From Allolobophora icterica (Eukaryota; Annelida; Clitellata; Crassiclitellata; Lumbricidae), in assembly GCA_963556255.1 (NCBI GenBank), contig OY744604.1, positions 71,784,390 through 71,848,389 of the forward strand: a DNA stretch of 64,000 nt, in the 5' to 3' direction. Shown one piece after another: positions 44,955 to 57,845 of this stretch. A program made the translations under genes and the position numbers. Position 1 is the first letter of the stretch; each line of letters opens with the position of its first letter. Below the pieces are notes generated by a model. That model worked only from the letters and a program-made list of their open reading frames with translations. It did not search any database and was not told where the DNA came from.

Positions 44955-46990
44955 TAGGGAATGCAAACCCGGGTTTATGCCTACCCGGTTACCCGGGATT
45001 TTTCGGAACCCGAAAACCCGGATTTAACCGCGATTGAAACCCGGGTTTGAACAATGACATTAAATTTTCATTATTTATTATATTAAAATTTAGCCTAACT
45101 CGAATCAGTGTTTACTATACAATATAAATGTAGCCTATTTCGGATGCATGTCATTATCATTTATAACCTACAAATGCAGCCAGACTCGAAAGATTAACAA
45201 CAACGGAGGCCGACAGGTGAAACAACAATGCTTGAGCGTAATATAAACTTTGAGGTGAGCACCACATAAGCCACAACAGCTTCCGCCATAGACGAAGATA
45301 GCTTCCGTTCATGAGACTGGACGGAGGCAATGTCCCCTTCATGACAGGTTGGCCCCGCACGTGCGGTCTCGTCCTCTGCATCGAACGCAAGTATGAGAAC
45401 ACCCACAGGCAAAACGAGAAACAGACACCTGCCAAAACCCGTCTATGTCATCGTAAACCACGATTGAAACCCGGGTTTGACGTGTTTGAAGAGCATTACT
45501 TTAATCCAGTCTTGTTGTCCTCGAGACCAAGGTCTTGGTCTCGAGTGCACTCGAGTTCGTTTTTAAAAGTCTTGGTCTTGGTCTTGGTCTTGAGGTTCAA
45601 GGTCTTGGTCTTGAGGTTCAAAGTCTTGGTCTTGGTCTCGCAAGACCAAGACCAAGACCGGCTGTTAATATGAACAGTCATTTAACAGAACTCAAGAATT
45701 CTGTATCAAGCCTGCTTGCATCATACGACCAATATCTATGGATGGATACAAGTCATGTTGGTCAGGAAAGCCCATTGGCAGCAGCAACAGTTATTCTGTA
45801 TCAGACGGTATGATAAACCATGGGAAGATTTCAAAAGGACTCACTATCTGTTCATTTACATCCAGTGCTTGAAAAGCTACTCTGTGTGTGTCAGCGACTT
45901 CGGTACCTGTAGAACGTATTTTTTCATATGGCGGAATTTTTATGAGGCCCACCAGGCACGTCTTGGTCAGAAAATTCTGAGCGAATTGGTTTTTATGAAA
46001 TACAAAAGGCATTTGGTATAAGAGTTTACATGAAGGACTTTTGAATAAAATTTCGGATTTCTCTGCAGTTTGCATTAAAAGTTAATTTGCTTGAATAAAA
46101 TAAAAGACTCCTGTTTTCATTAAAATAGCGAGTATTCCGACTTGACAATTTTTAAAAGTCTTGACCTGATTTCGATTTTTTGGGTCTTGGTCTTGGTCTT
46201 GGTCTTGAGGTTCAAGGTCTTGGTCTTGGTCTTGAGGTTCAAGGTCTTGGTCTTGGTCTTGAGGTTCAAGGTCTTGGTCTTGGTCTTGGTCTTGAGGTTC
46301 AAGGTCTTGGTCCTGGTCTTGAGGTTTAAGGTCTTGACAACAAGACTGCTTTAATCGTTCACGCCGTGAAAGTCACAAATGCAGAGGAAATATAACGATA
46401 GTGCTGCGCTTGGTAAAGCAATGTGTAATACTACTTCTACTTACTTATTTATCGGCTCGTTCCATGTCTTTATTGGTGATGTTATACAAGTGAGGCTTCA
46501 CATTTCACACGACCAGTGAGTAGGCCGAATGTTCAGTTTGTTGACTCTTGGCATCGGGTTCGTATATTATCGGTAAACTTTTCTTATTTAAATTTAGTGA
46601 CTTGAAAAACAATATTTAAATCAGCAAATTTAAAGAGCGGTGTTTGGGAACATTTCGTTCGCGATTCTGTGGGACAGACGGCTCAGTGCCAGTTAAGTAA
46701 ATTGAAGCTGAATATTGGCGGCGGTTCCACACGACTTACGCATATTCATCTCCGGTCCAAACATCCGATAAAACTGTTCAAATACAAAGACTTTGATGAC
46801 CCTTGTCGTCTGCAGAACTTTGGACTTTGTAGCTGCATACGACGACTTTGTTCTTACGCAGGACGTAGTGCAGTAAAATTTTTATCATGTAAAGTTTGGA
46901 AACCCGGTAAAAACCCAGGTGCTCGGGTTTTTGCTGGCGCCAATACCGGAAACCCGGGTTCGTAAAAAGCCCTCGGGTTTGCATTCCCTA
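44955..46990. mobile_element. hAT element with a nested second hAT
   Basis: Ends tagggaatgcaaacccggg and cccgagggctt.../gggtttgcattcccta form the inverted repeat. The flanks 44947-44954 and 46991-46998 are both gtattgac. Repeated 'aacccggg' words fill the subterminal regions. Without the nested element (45507-46348) it would be about 1.2 kb and non-coding. Confidence 0.9.
45507..46348 (+). mobile_element. hAT GGTCTT family, copy 2 (nested)
   Basis: Ends cagtcttgttgtc and gacaacaagactg. The flanks 45499-45506 and 46349-46356 are both ctttaatc (perfect 8-bp TSD). Both arms are 'ggtcttggtcttgaggttca' arrays, and the left arm has the internal palindrome tctcgagtgcactcgag. It inserted into the older hAT at 44955-46990. 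Confidence 0.93.
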
Positions 46991-47310
46991 GTATTGACTT
47001 CTACAGCCCTATTATAAAGGAATCTTGTGGTCACTTTGAGTAAAATCTGTCAAAAATCACAATACGCTTGAAAATTGCTTGCAAATGATTTGCTCTCGAT
47101 CATGATATACAGCCATGTCAGTAATCACTCGCACCAACACACTGTGCATTGGTGGGTGCTTAGATAAATACTTGGCTACTCTTTTGGCTAAATTAATATT
47201 TGAAGTATGCTTAGTATGTATAGTTTAGACTGTATACTGGTGAATTTAAATTTTAAACCTTAATTGAGCAAATGTTGGCAATGGAATCAGTGATAACTTT
47301 TTTGTTCTAG

Positions 47311-47348
47311 GCAAACATTGACCAATGGCAGTCAAATGGTAAATGTCG
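47311..47348 (+). CDS. Gene B: short cytoplasmic exon
   Basis: Acceptor ttttttgttctag, phase-2 entry matching 43835; donor g|gtaagc, phase-1 exit. It encodes QTLTNGSQMVNV, continuing the basic juxtamembrane region into a polar tail. The exon is small, but its phases lock exactly to both neighbours, which is the main evidence. Confidence 0.6.
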
Positions 47349-48157
47349 GTAAGCGATGATGATATTGACTTTTTTCAGTATTTGAACACTTATGTGGTAT
47401 GGTATATGATTGTGAAGGTGAAATGGTTTATTACCAGGTTGTAATTATTAGGATAAATTTAAATTTGGTTTGAAACAATTAACATTGGGTTTGATTTCAT
47501 TTCCATTGGGTTGTGATTGTTGGAATCATTTAATTAATTATAATTTCAATAAAGAAAGCAAATACCATTCTAATTACAGTGATTGTTTTAATAATAATTA
47601 TTCATTGAAAGCAACTGATGATGTTGCCATCAGTAATGTTATTATCTATACTTCATTATATTCTGTGACAATTATCAGTTACGCTTGTGATGTTATCATT
47701 GCAGTCGTCATCATCATAATCATCTGGATAGTATTACTCTAATTTCGAAGACTGTGGTGAAGACTTGTTCTAACTAGGGCCTCTCTTTGAAAACTTGTAA
47801 GTGAAATACTGCTCTATTGCTGTCCTGAAAGTTACTGTGGTGCCTCAAGCAACTTTTTCTAATACCTGCCTTGCACTGTTCTCTAAACTATATGTTTCAG
47901 AGTGGTGAATAGTTCAGCACAGGAATACTGGTAATGTCCATATCAGGCAGCAGTCAATCCAGGCTGCTAGTTTAGCTGCAATGTTCCAGCATCTGAGATT
48001 GAGATTGCTAAATATAATTATTAGGAATGCAGGAAATTATTGTGACAGCTATCCACCTAGTCACTGGATTTGACTTTTCTCACCTGATGAATACCATGGT
48101 ATTTGGCTTTATAAAGTCTGCTTGTGCATGTTTGTGTATGCTACATGTGTCTTTCAG
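47349..48157 (+). other. Gene B last intron
   Basis: No element ends recognised. The open frame at 47470-47742 ends in a poly-Ile/Val run but has no splice context and is probably chance. Confidence 0.4.
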
Positions 48158-48267
48158 TTGGAAATGGAGTGCACAGGACAACTGCAGCTGACTTTGAAAC
48201 TGCAAGGCAGAGCAATGAACCTGACACAGCAATGCCATTGATGCAAAATGGTCATAGTTCAGTCTGA
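48158..48267 (+). CDS. Gene B: terminal cytoplasmic exon
   Basis: Acceptor catgtgtctttcag, phase-1 entry. The frame runs 35 complete codons to TGA at 48265-48267 and includes HRTTAADFETARQSNEPD and AMPLMQNGHSSV at the C-terminus. The tail has no tyrosine motif. The final residues HSSV could be a class-I-like PDZ ligand (S/T-x-V), which is speculative. Confidence 0.68.
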
Positions 48268-50404
48268 CACAAGAACTTCAAACTTCCAACCTGCTGTAAA
48301 CTATGCAGAAGTTCCTTGTGTTCTGTTTGGCTTGGACTAGTTTAAAACTGATATATTTCGAATACTTTCATTTGTTGTAGTTCAGATTAGCATAAATGGA
48401 TGTTTTGCACATATGCATAGTAATTAAGTTATAATTCCACTAGTTGAATTGAGGTACATGTAGGTGTGATTTTTAGCAACATTCCTGGTTACCTGTAAGA
48501 AGTAATAATGGCTGCAGGAAGTTTTTTTCTGTTTACAATTTAATGTTAACACATTTTCATCTTAGTGTAAAGGTGTGGTTTTGGAGTGCAGAAAGTGCTT
48601 GAAATTGTAACTCAAAGCACATTTAAAATTTGGAATGCATGCATTGCATTTTATTTTTACTATGCTGTGTTCTGGATACCAACAATTGTGCACCCATTTT
48701 GTGCCGACAGTATTTTATATACAGGCACCATGCTGCTCTTCTTACAACTTTCTGTTACTTGGTTGATTCTGAAATTAATCTAATTTATATTTATGATAAA
48801 GAAAGTTATTAATTTTACTGCTTATTAGAGTTTGTCAGTAAGCACTTTAAATTTAGAATGGCTAGTTTTGTTGTTCAAATCATAGTTCATTTTGCTAAAT
48901 TACCTGTTTGGACAGGGCTAAGTACTATCCCCCCCCTGTAGGCTGGAAGCAATCCCCTTACTGTAAATCCCTTTCCTTACCTCCCCTTCTCTTCTTCCAC
49001 TACCCGTCCCCACTCCCTCCCCTACCCTTATCCCATCCCCTACCCTTATCCCATCCCCTCTCCCTTTACCCCTCCTGTACCATTCCCTCCCTTCCCCACC
49101 GCTTGAAACGGGGTCATCCCCGGAAAGATGTAGGATTTCTACATTGCATAAATGTGAGTTTTAGCGCATTTTTGGAGAAAGAAAACTGGTTTTGGAAAAT
49201 TATATATTACTGCTGCCATATTATTGAGCTGTATGCAAAAAATGTGCAACTCAAGGCATATTGACCACTCGAGTTTTTGGTGGTATCTGCTGAGGTTGTG
49301 CACTTTACAGTGTGGCCTTGATTAGGTTTTAGCATTAATTATTTGGAATACAGTATTTACGCATGTCATGCATTGACTTTATTTTTGGACTATACACTGG
49401 AACCTCCTTATTAAACTAAATATTGCTAAATTAATGTTTTAACAAGAATGCATTATAATAAGATCATGGTCATTGTGCTCTAAAGATGAATGAAATTTGT
49501 AATCCATGCAGTGACTATGTTGTATTTTGCCAGCAGCATAAGGCGGTTTTATTGATCTTTGTTTTGTATTATCGGGTCAGGAGTGCGTTATATAAATTTG
49601 CACCTACAAATTAGCATTTATATCAGAATTTGTTTTATAGTGATTGGTGGTATAAGGAGATTCCGGTGTAGTATTTACATGTGGCATGCCTAGAGTTTGT
49701 TACTGTGATGAAAATTCATTTTAGGATAAGTTAGTAATTACAAGTATCATATACTGCCAGCATACAAGCAGAAGCTGTACAATGTGTACATTGTTGTTCA
49801 TGAATTGATGGTTCTAAGCCAGAGCTTCATTTAGTCCTTTCTCGTAGTGTTTCCTGCACTTGAGAGCGGATATCATTAATTAATCTCGTACTGGGTTCTC
49901 TGCTTCTGCAGATAGTGCATAAATATCTTGTGTGTTTTTGCCGGCATTCCAAATTATTAATTTCTCTAGTACACTTTCCTCTTATTATGCAGTGAAACAT
50001 ATTTAGATACATTTATTTTAAATATATTTATCCAAGATGAGCTATAAATTTTAGGTGTTGGAAAGAATTATGTTAGTACACTGGTATAATCATTATGCTG
50101 ATTAATTGTATATTTAACGGTTGTATTATACTCCAGAGACGCTGACATATAACCAAGACAGGGAGGGGAGTAAACCCGTCTCTGCTGTTGAGCACTGGGA
50201 AAATCCTACCTCCAGCTTCCCCACAGAGGTTTTCTGGTTGGGTAGCCGGCTAACAGCATACCTGTCTTGGAGCGATTTAGTATAGCTTACAATGTATCAT
50301 GTATTGTATAAATGTTTATTGAATGATGCTGATTATCTTCGATATGGTGGCTTTGTTAAATAAACGAAATTTAATTCATTTAGTGGACTTCATTGGTGTC
50401 AGCT
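48268..50404 (+). other. Gene B 3' UTR candidate and intergenic DNA
   Basis: AT-rich DNA with a C/T-rich patch (about 48930-49110) and a segment at about 50150-50278 bounded by partly inverted 'ccaagacaggg'/'cctgtcttgg' words. AATAAA occurs at about 50360. No coding exon recognised. Confidence 0.4.
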
Positions 50405-52718
50405 TAAGTAAGTATTGTATTGTACTGTATCTAGAAATTTATAAAGCACCTCTCGCAGAATAACTATTCAGAGGCGCTCTCAGCACAGAAGCCCCGGGGA
50501 AACAGAAATGCCTTTAGGGAACGCGAGACCGATGAGGAAAAGCCAGTCATTAGTTTGGCCCTGAGCAAAGGAGGAAGGTCATTCCAGATCGTGGGACCCA
50601 ATACAGCAAACGCCCGATGCTGGGCCAAGGCAGTTTTAGCCCTGGGAACAGAAAGATCAAGCCGCTAAAAATGCAAACTAAACCGAATACTCCATTTTTC
50701 GCTAAGGGGGATACGCATGTATGGGGGATACTCAATTTCGTGACACCGGCACTGCCCTGAGACGCCTCAGTTGAAAGAAGCAGGAGCGAGTCATGTTGGA
50801 GATATGCTCTTTGAATGTGAGGGAGGAGTCAAGTGTGACACCCAAGTCGCGGACGGTGGAAGAGTAGGTGTAAGCAGGAAATTTCTCACTCAGCAATGGA
50901 AAATTGAGTTTAGCAGGCTGCTGTCTAGCCCCAAACCAGATTAATTGAGTCTTAGCAGTGTTTAGGCAGAGACGGTTAGTTGACATCCAGTAGTGACAGA
51001 CTTGTCCTCGAGACCAAGGTCTTGGTCTCGAGTGCACTCGAGTTCGTTTTTAAAAGTCTTGGTCTTTGTCTTTAGACCAAAGGTCTTGGTCTTGAGGTTC
51101 AAAGTCTTGGTCTTGGTCTTGAGGTTCAAAGTCTTGGTCTCGCAAGACCAAGACCAAGACCGGCTGTCAATATGAACAGTCATTTAACAAAACTCAAGAA
51201 TTTTAAAATTTATCAAGCCTGTTTGCATCATAGCCTAGGACAAATACCTATTACCTACGGACGGATGCAAGTTTTGTTGGTCAGGAAAAGCTATCGGCAG
51301 CAGCAACTAAGTTATGCTGTGTCTGGAAGCCATGCCGAGACTTTGTCTGAAGCCAGACGGGCTGATAAACCATGGGAGGATTTCAAAAAGGCTCACGATT
51401 TGTACATTTACATCCATTGCTTGAAAAGCTACTGTGTGTGCCAGCGACTTCAGCACCTGTAGAACAAATCTTTTCACATGGCAGAATTTTTATGGGGCCC
51501 CATGGTTCACGTCTTGGTCAGAAAATTCTGAATGAATTGATTTTTATAAATACAAAAGGCATTTGGAATAACATTTTGCATGAAGGACTTTTGTAAATAC
51601 GAGTAGGCCTACGGAATTCTCTGCAGTCTGCATTTAGAGTTGGTTTGATTGAATAAAATAAAATAGGCCTACTCATGTTTTCAGTAAAATAGCAAGTAGT
51701 CCGACTTGACAATTTTATTAAAGGAAAGGAAGTCATGGGCTGAATGTGATTTTTGGGTCTTGGTCTCGGTCTCAGTCTTGGTCTTGAGGTTCAAGGTCTT
51801 GGTCTTGGTCTTGAGGTTCAAAGTCTTGGTCTTGGTCTCGGGGTTCAAAGTCTTGGTCTTGGTCTTGGTCTCGAGGTTCAAAGTCTTGGTCTTGGTCTTG
51901 GTCTTGAGGTTTAAGGTCTTGACAACAAGACTGAGTAGTGAAGGTCAGAGACAAGATGGTCAATGGAGCAAACAAGGGAGAGTTGATCAGTTGACGGACC
52001 ATGCATGTACAAAAGCCTGAGCATCATCTGCATAAAGATGGCCATTTGCCCCATGTTTAGTAAATAGAGACGGGATATCAGCAGTGAAGAGGATGTATAG
52101 GATGGGACCGAGCACCGAGCCCTGGGGAACACCAAATTCAACCTCTGTCCACTGAGTCCTGGTTTCACCGAGGACAACCAACTGTGAGCGGTCAGAGAGG
52201 TAGGATTTAAACCAAAGAAGAGGAATACCAGAGAGGCCATAGGACAGTTCCAGTCGCTGAAGCAGGATCTCATGATCAACCATGTCAAACGCAGATGAGA
52301 CATCAAAAAGCGCCAGAAGAGAGAGATGAGAGTGATCAATGGCTGTATAAATATCAGACAATAGGGATAAGAGAGCAGTTTCTGTGGAATGGTGGCCTCT
52401 GAAGCCAGATTGGGCGGCCGGCAGAAGCTCAGCTTGCTCAAAGCAAGGGAGTAGCTGAAGTGAAACTAGTCTTTCAAGGGACTTTGAGAGGAAAGAAAGA
52501 TGGGAAATGGGCCGGTAATTTTGACAGGCATTTTGGTAAAGATTTTGCTTTTTCAAGGTTGGGAAAACAATAGCTCGTTTTTGGGAAGCAGGTAGATAAC
52601 CCTCAGAAAGCGACCTGTTAAATATGTAAACTAGAAATGGAGCTAAATCGTCTAATATGTTCACCAAAATAAATGGGGGAGAGGGTCCAGTTCGCATGAT
52701 TTTTTTTTGATGATCCAA
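50405..52718 (-). pseudogene. L2/CR1-like non-LTR retrotransposon RT, split by a hAT
   Basis: The upstream part (52718-51987) encodes RT motifs: YRPISHLSFLSKSLER, GFRGHHSTETALL, LALFDVSSAFDMVDHEIL, FGVPQGSVLGPILY and LYADDAQ, which includes the catalytic Asp residues. The part after the hAT (50996 to about 50550) encodes RLCLNTAKTQLIWFG and VRDLGVTLDSSLTFKEHIS, the thumb-side region. The 3' end near 50405-50450 carries the complement of 'gctttataaat...' and TATTG words typical of this group. Frame breaks make the copy dead. Confidence 0.85.
50997..51933 (+). mobile_element. hAT GGTCTT family, copy 3, inside an RT gene
   Basis: Ends cagacttgtcctc and gacaacaagactg. The flanks 50989-50996 and 51934-51941 are both agtagtga. 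The copy lies directly between two halves of the RT frame. Arms are GGTCTT arrays as in the other copies. The left end lacks a few bases of the usual cagacttgttgtcc. Confidence 0.92.
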
Positions 52719-53169
52719 TTACAGTGTACCATATGCATTGTGTCTTGTATATCTGAGTCACTAATAGATTATTGCCCGTCCTAAGATGGTTTAAAAACAA
52801 TTTGAAAATGTGTTTTCCAGTGTGAGTCATTAAAACAAAAATGTAACGTAACAGTTTTGTTTGTTTATATTACCCGAATAATATCGTTTACGGATGCGTG
52901 GCGCCAGCTGGCGAAAAGCCGGGAAGATCATCTTTGCCCGTCCTAAGAGGGTTTAAAGAGAATTTGGGCCGCCTAAGTAAATTGGCCCGTTTAAACCCGT
53001 TAAGCACGTTTGTTTCAGCCTTTTTGCCACCTAAGTAAATTAGTTTAAGGCTTTAGTTTAAAAGAGCAGCCGTTTACGGTATATATATAATTTTACATTG
53101 AATGAATTCTGAAGCAGGTCCGTTGAAATGTCGCCAATTGTAAAGTGACGTCATTGGTCATTAATATTC
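52719..53169. other. Unannotated gap between two retrotransposons
   Basis: Short non-coding stretch with repeated 'gcccgtcctaaga' (52773, 52935) and 'cctaagtaaatt' words (52972, 53030). It is perhaps a diverged small element; no ends resolved. Confidence 0.4.
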
Positions 53170-56100
53170 ATTATGGTATTGTATTGTATTCGGATATTTA
53201 TAAAGCGCTTCTATCGGGAGGGCCATTCAGAAGCGCTCCCAGTGCGAGAGACCCCGAGAGAAAAAGCAAGTTTTAAGAAAGGTAAAAGAGGAAGAGATGT
53301 TACCTGAGAGAATAGAAGAACAAACGAACAGACGAAGCTCATTCCAAAGAGCAGGGCCAATGGAGGCAGAAGACCTAGATTGAGCCAGGAACGGGGAGCG
53401 AGGAGGTCCAAACGGTCAGAGGAACGAAGAGAAGCAGCAGAGTGAGGGCGATGAATTAAGTCACAAATATTTCGGAGCGAAACCAAGTTGAGCCTTAGAG
53501 ACATCAGACAAGGATGAGGACCTTGAATTGGATGCGGGCAGAAAGCGGGAGCCAGTGGAGTTCTTCTGCCATAAAGGTGGTGATATGAGAGAATCGAGGA
53601 AGACGGGCATAGCAGCAGCATTGAGAACGGACTGAAGAGGAACAAGACGGACTTTGGGAAGACCAATGAGGAGGGAATTGCAGTAGTCAAGTCTAGAGCA
53701 GACAAATGCATGGACAATCGAAGTGAAAATTGGAGATGAGAGAGAGCGAAGGATAGCTCTAAGGCGCCTTAGGTGAAAATAGTAAGTGCGAGTGAGTTTG
53801 GAAATGTGTTCAGTTAAGGTTAGAGAATTGTCAAGGGTCACTCCTGGATCACGAACGGTAGACGAGAAAGCGGAAACCTTTGAGAGAGCAGAGCAAAGTC
53901 GAGTTTTTAAGGTTGCTGAGGAGTGCCAAACCAGATAAATTGGGTTTCGGATGAGTTGAGAGAGAGAGAGAGGCGATTGGAAGACATCCAGGTTTGGAGA
54001 TCGTGATAAAGAGCTTCGGTGCGCTGAGCAAGAAGAAGTTGAGAGGAAGGAGGCCCATGAACATAAGGCTAGACATCGTCAGCAAAGAGGTGGCCTGAAG
54101 CCCCATGGATGAGGAGGAGAGATGGGGTACCGGCCGTGTATAAAATAAAGAGGAGAGGGCCCAGAACAGAGCCCTGCGGAACACCCAGTTTAATAGGGAC
54201 CCACATAGTTCTAGATTCGCCGGAGATAACCATCTGAGTGCGATCAGACAGGTATGACCGGAACAACTGGAGAGGGGGCCTTTGAGACCGCAAGAGGTCT
54301 CAAGGCGCTGTAGAAGAATGGTGTGGTCAACCATGTCAAAGGCTGAGGAGACATCGTATAGCGCCAGAAGAGTTATTTCGGACCTATCAACAGCTGAATA
54401 AATTTCATGAAGCAAAGAAAGGAGGGCAGTTTCAGTGGAGTGGTGAGCCCTAAAACCTGACTGAAAGGGAGGTAGAAGACTAGATTTTTCCAGATCGGGA
54501 AGAAGTTGAAGATAGACGTGCGTTCAAGGGTTTTGGAGAGAACTGAGATTAGAGATTGGACGGTAGTTTTGGCGGAGGTTTGTGTCAAGATTAGGCTTCT
54601 TGAGTGAGGGAAAAACAATGGCCCGCTTTTGCGAGGCGGGGACACAACCTTCAGAGAGGGACCTATTAAAGAGATAAAGCAGAAAAGGAGCAAAATCGTC
54701 TAAAATGTCATAAAAACAGAAGACGAAGGTAAACGTCGCAGGAATTTCTGAAAGGTCTGAGTCCAATATGGGTCTGAAATCATCAAAAACAGAAGACGTC
54801 GAGGTAAACGTCGGTGGAGGAGCGTCCGATGTGGAGGCTCTGAGTCGATCAGTCTTTTCCGTGAGCATAGTCAAGAATTCATTCGCGGAGAAGGCAGGAA
54901 TTTCTGAAGGGCGAGAAGGCCGGCCCAGCAGACCCGAGATGGAAGACCAAAGGCGTCTTGGGTTTTTGAGATTGCGTGAGACCAGCTTCTCCCAGTGAGC
55001 GGCCTCTTTGCGATGGTAGAGACGATGGAAGGCACGAAGCTGGGTAATCCAGGCCAACCGTAGTTGGGATCCTTGGTCCGGCGAGAGCGTCGCTCCAAGC
55101 AACGGGTGCGACGACGAAGTTTATGACAGTCGGCGTAGAACCAGACGGCCAATGGTCGATGACGGGTCTTTACTTGACGAATGGAATTATGGAAGCATAA
55201 AATCCAGCAGACCGGTGGAGGTGTAAAGATTAAATAGTTGAGGAACTGTGAGAGTGTCAAGTGCAGGACCCGGTGACGAGAGGAGAGAATCTCTGATAGC
55301 GACGCTGAAAGCCCGAGAGTCCATCCTCGCATCTTCCGAATGGGATGGATTGGCTGTAGGTGAACTGAGGGGAGAGTAAATTTTAGATACGAATGATCGG
55401 AGGTAATAGGAAGAAGGATCATAAGGTCCGTAACTTGGTCGTCATCAGAGGTAATGACGAGATCAAGACATCCACCAAGTTGATGTGTGGCTTGATTAAC
55501 GTGCTGGCAGAGGCCAAACTAAGTGAGAAGTTCGAGGAATCGTGACGAAGTAGGAATGGTGAAGATTGAAGTCGCCAAGAATGAGGAGTTGAGTATTGCG
55601 AATGACAAGAAACTCAAGGACGGAGGAGAATTCTTCGAAGAACTGAGGGGTAACGGTAGCCGATCCAGGTCTATAAACCGTGAGGAGGGTTACTGAGCCG
55701 CGAGGCGAGGCAAGGCAATGCTCAGACATAGAGCTTCAAAAGTGGTTGGCGACATGTCGAGTGAGACTTGCGTGACCCGAAGAGATGACTGGAAGAAGGT
55801 CACGATGCCACCACCGGGAGCCGGACGACCATCAGGATGAGATGGACGAGGGCAATCGCGAGAGGAGTAACCCGACGGAGTCGCTCGTAGAATCGGAACG
55901 TCATCGGAGTCCTTGTGCCAGCTTTCAGTTACAGCGAAAACGTCAAGCTGATCCTGGAGAAGAGATTGAAAAACGACGGCGAACTTTTCCAATAAGGAGT
56001 GGGCGTTCCAGGAGGCAACCCGAAGGCCTGAGGAGTGAGCGAGCGGAGGGCGAGACGAGTCGGTAGGTGAAGATCATGCAAGTCCACTCTTGGAGAAGAA

Positions 56101-56430
56101 GCAGGAGAGGATGACGAAGAATCGGAGGAAGCATCGAAGGCCGTCAGCATTCGGCTCATGAAGACACGAGGTACGAGGTGAGTGGTTGAGGCGACAGTTG
56201 GCAGGGCACCATATCTGATATTTGAACAGGATCTTGCATAGACTGCGAGTAGGATAAAAGGAGGATGACCAGAAAGACCGAAGTTAGTTAGAAGCGGCCG
56301 ATGAGAGGAGTTTAACATGCAAATGCTGACTTTATGACATTTCTCTTCGTTTATATTAATTATTAATTGTGCCTTTGATCGACTGGGCAGTATATAAGTA
56401 CCCAAAGCCATTTAACGATTCAAGATTACA
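53170..56430 (-). pseudogene. Near full-length L2/CR1-like non-LTR retrotransposon, decayed
   Basis: On the minus strand, in order: an APE endonuclease (about 55992-55496) with AVTESWHKDSDD and LLILGDFNLHH; a linker; RT fingers (about 55102-54524) with YRPISNLS; palm (54415-53849) with LALYDVSSAFDMVDHTIL, LGVPQGSVLGPLLFILYTA and HLFADD; and thumb (53841-53461) with LDNSLTLTEHISKLT and SRLDYCNSLL. Several frameshifts separate the pieces. The 3' end near 53170-53220 has the complement of agcgctttataaatatccg followed by TATTG repeats. No ORF1 was recognised upstream. Confidence 0.88.
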
Positions 56431-57664
56431 GGTTAGTCTAGGCTTGGCGTTGGCAAACTATAGCACAGCGACAACATCCGAAATCCTGTTCTGATAACCC
56501 AGTTTAGCCTTCGCAGGACGGAACGGGGTAAATAATTATCCCGGCGGTGTTTGGATGCTCGGCAAACATGTACAGGAATGTCTATGAACTAGTCCCCGGC
56601 GCCGCCGCCATCCGCCGCCCCGCTAAGCCCTCAAGTCGAAACCAGTCGCTAAGCTATCGACTGCTAGCGACTTCGTTCACTTGATATTTTGCGTGTTGTT
56701 TTAATCGCGGTTTCCAAGTTTCGATTTGACGAAGACATCAGCTGCAGGACATGAGCAACACTTACAGTACAATACACTATTCTTTCATTGAGAAAAACAA
56801 GTTGACATGCCTCAACTTGGTACATTATAAGAGAAAGGGTTTGCTCTATTAGTAAGAGCTCTTACGGAGAATACTGGAGATATAGTTGTTGTCTTTTTTT
56901 GGTAATGTCAATTTATGCATTTTATTACGAAGATAGAGTTGATAACTACGAAGAGGGGGAATAAGCAGGGTGAGAGTCGTCGGGAGATTTGGGGGTTCAA
57001 CCCACCAGTCTTTCTTAGAACCCCACAATTAAGTCTTCATTGCACACCCAGAGGGGTCGTTTCCAACGCCATCAGTTGTGTGATTTAGCATTATTTGATT
57101 CTGAATCTCTGAAAAAGTGAAGAAATTTCCATGATGTATCATGTATGTAGTTTTGAATTTTCTCAACAAAGGAATTGCTTTTGATTCGAGTTTGACTTGC
57201 AAAACTGCTAGCGTTGAAATCTGCTGCTTTCAGACTTCGCTGACCCATCATTTTGCAAAATACGAATAAAATATTCAACTTCATATGGATCAAACTCTAA
57301 CGCCCCGGTCTTTTTCTACAATTCTCACACGAAATAAGTGCCGTAGTTCTTGATTCTCGTTCTTGATTCTCGTTCTCTGCTATAGCATGAAAGAGGCACG
57401 CCTCAGCAGTTTTGGCCAACTAATTGGCCGTAAGATTGGGTACTGCCACAAATCCCCCTCGCTTCATTCTATTTATCAAGCGCTCAATTTCATGAATTCA
57501 CATTAACGTTAATTTCACAGTCATCGGTCTGTCTCTCATCAGCATGCCCACATGGAGCGGAGCCCATATTCCCATATTGGACCATTATGGAGCCCATATG
57601 GGTTCCATCTAATGCCCACGGAAATGATGGCACGGTCAGCACAGCATGCGGCAAAATGTATTAT
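56431..57664. other. Unannotated gap
   Basis: Contains 'cagtcgctaagctatcgac' words near 56643 that recur in the array at 57715-57845, so the two may be the ends of one element of about 1.2 kb. Short tandem 'ttgattctcgttc' repeats lie at 57349-57378. 'cccatat' repeats lie at 57566-57608. Confidence 0.35.
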
Positions 57665-57845
57665 ATTGTTAGGTAATCAGGTATGTCCAATAGACATACC
57701 AGATTACCTGGGAAGTCGATAGCAAGTCGCTAAGTCAGTCGATAAGTCTAAGCGACTTAGTCGATAAGCATGCGACTTAGTCGACTGAGTCGCTAAGTCA
57801 GTCGCTTACTCATCAAGTCAGTCGGTAACTCCTTAGCGACTGACT
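57665..57845. repeat. Hairpin plus 'gtcgctaagtcagtcg' array
   Basis: A 17-bp-arm hairpin (aggtaatcaggtatgtc, loop, gacataccagattacct) lies at about 57673-57711. A cluster of direct and inverted 'agtcgctaagtcagtcgata' words follows to about 57845. This looks like a transposon terminus or recombination-prone subrepeat region. Confidence 0.65.

Noticed and set aside
47470..47742. Open frame ending in a hydrophobic run, possible membrane exon
   Set aside because: Poly-Ile/Val text arises from ATCATCATC DNA; no flanking splice sites in a matching phase.
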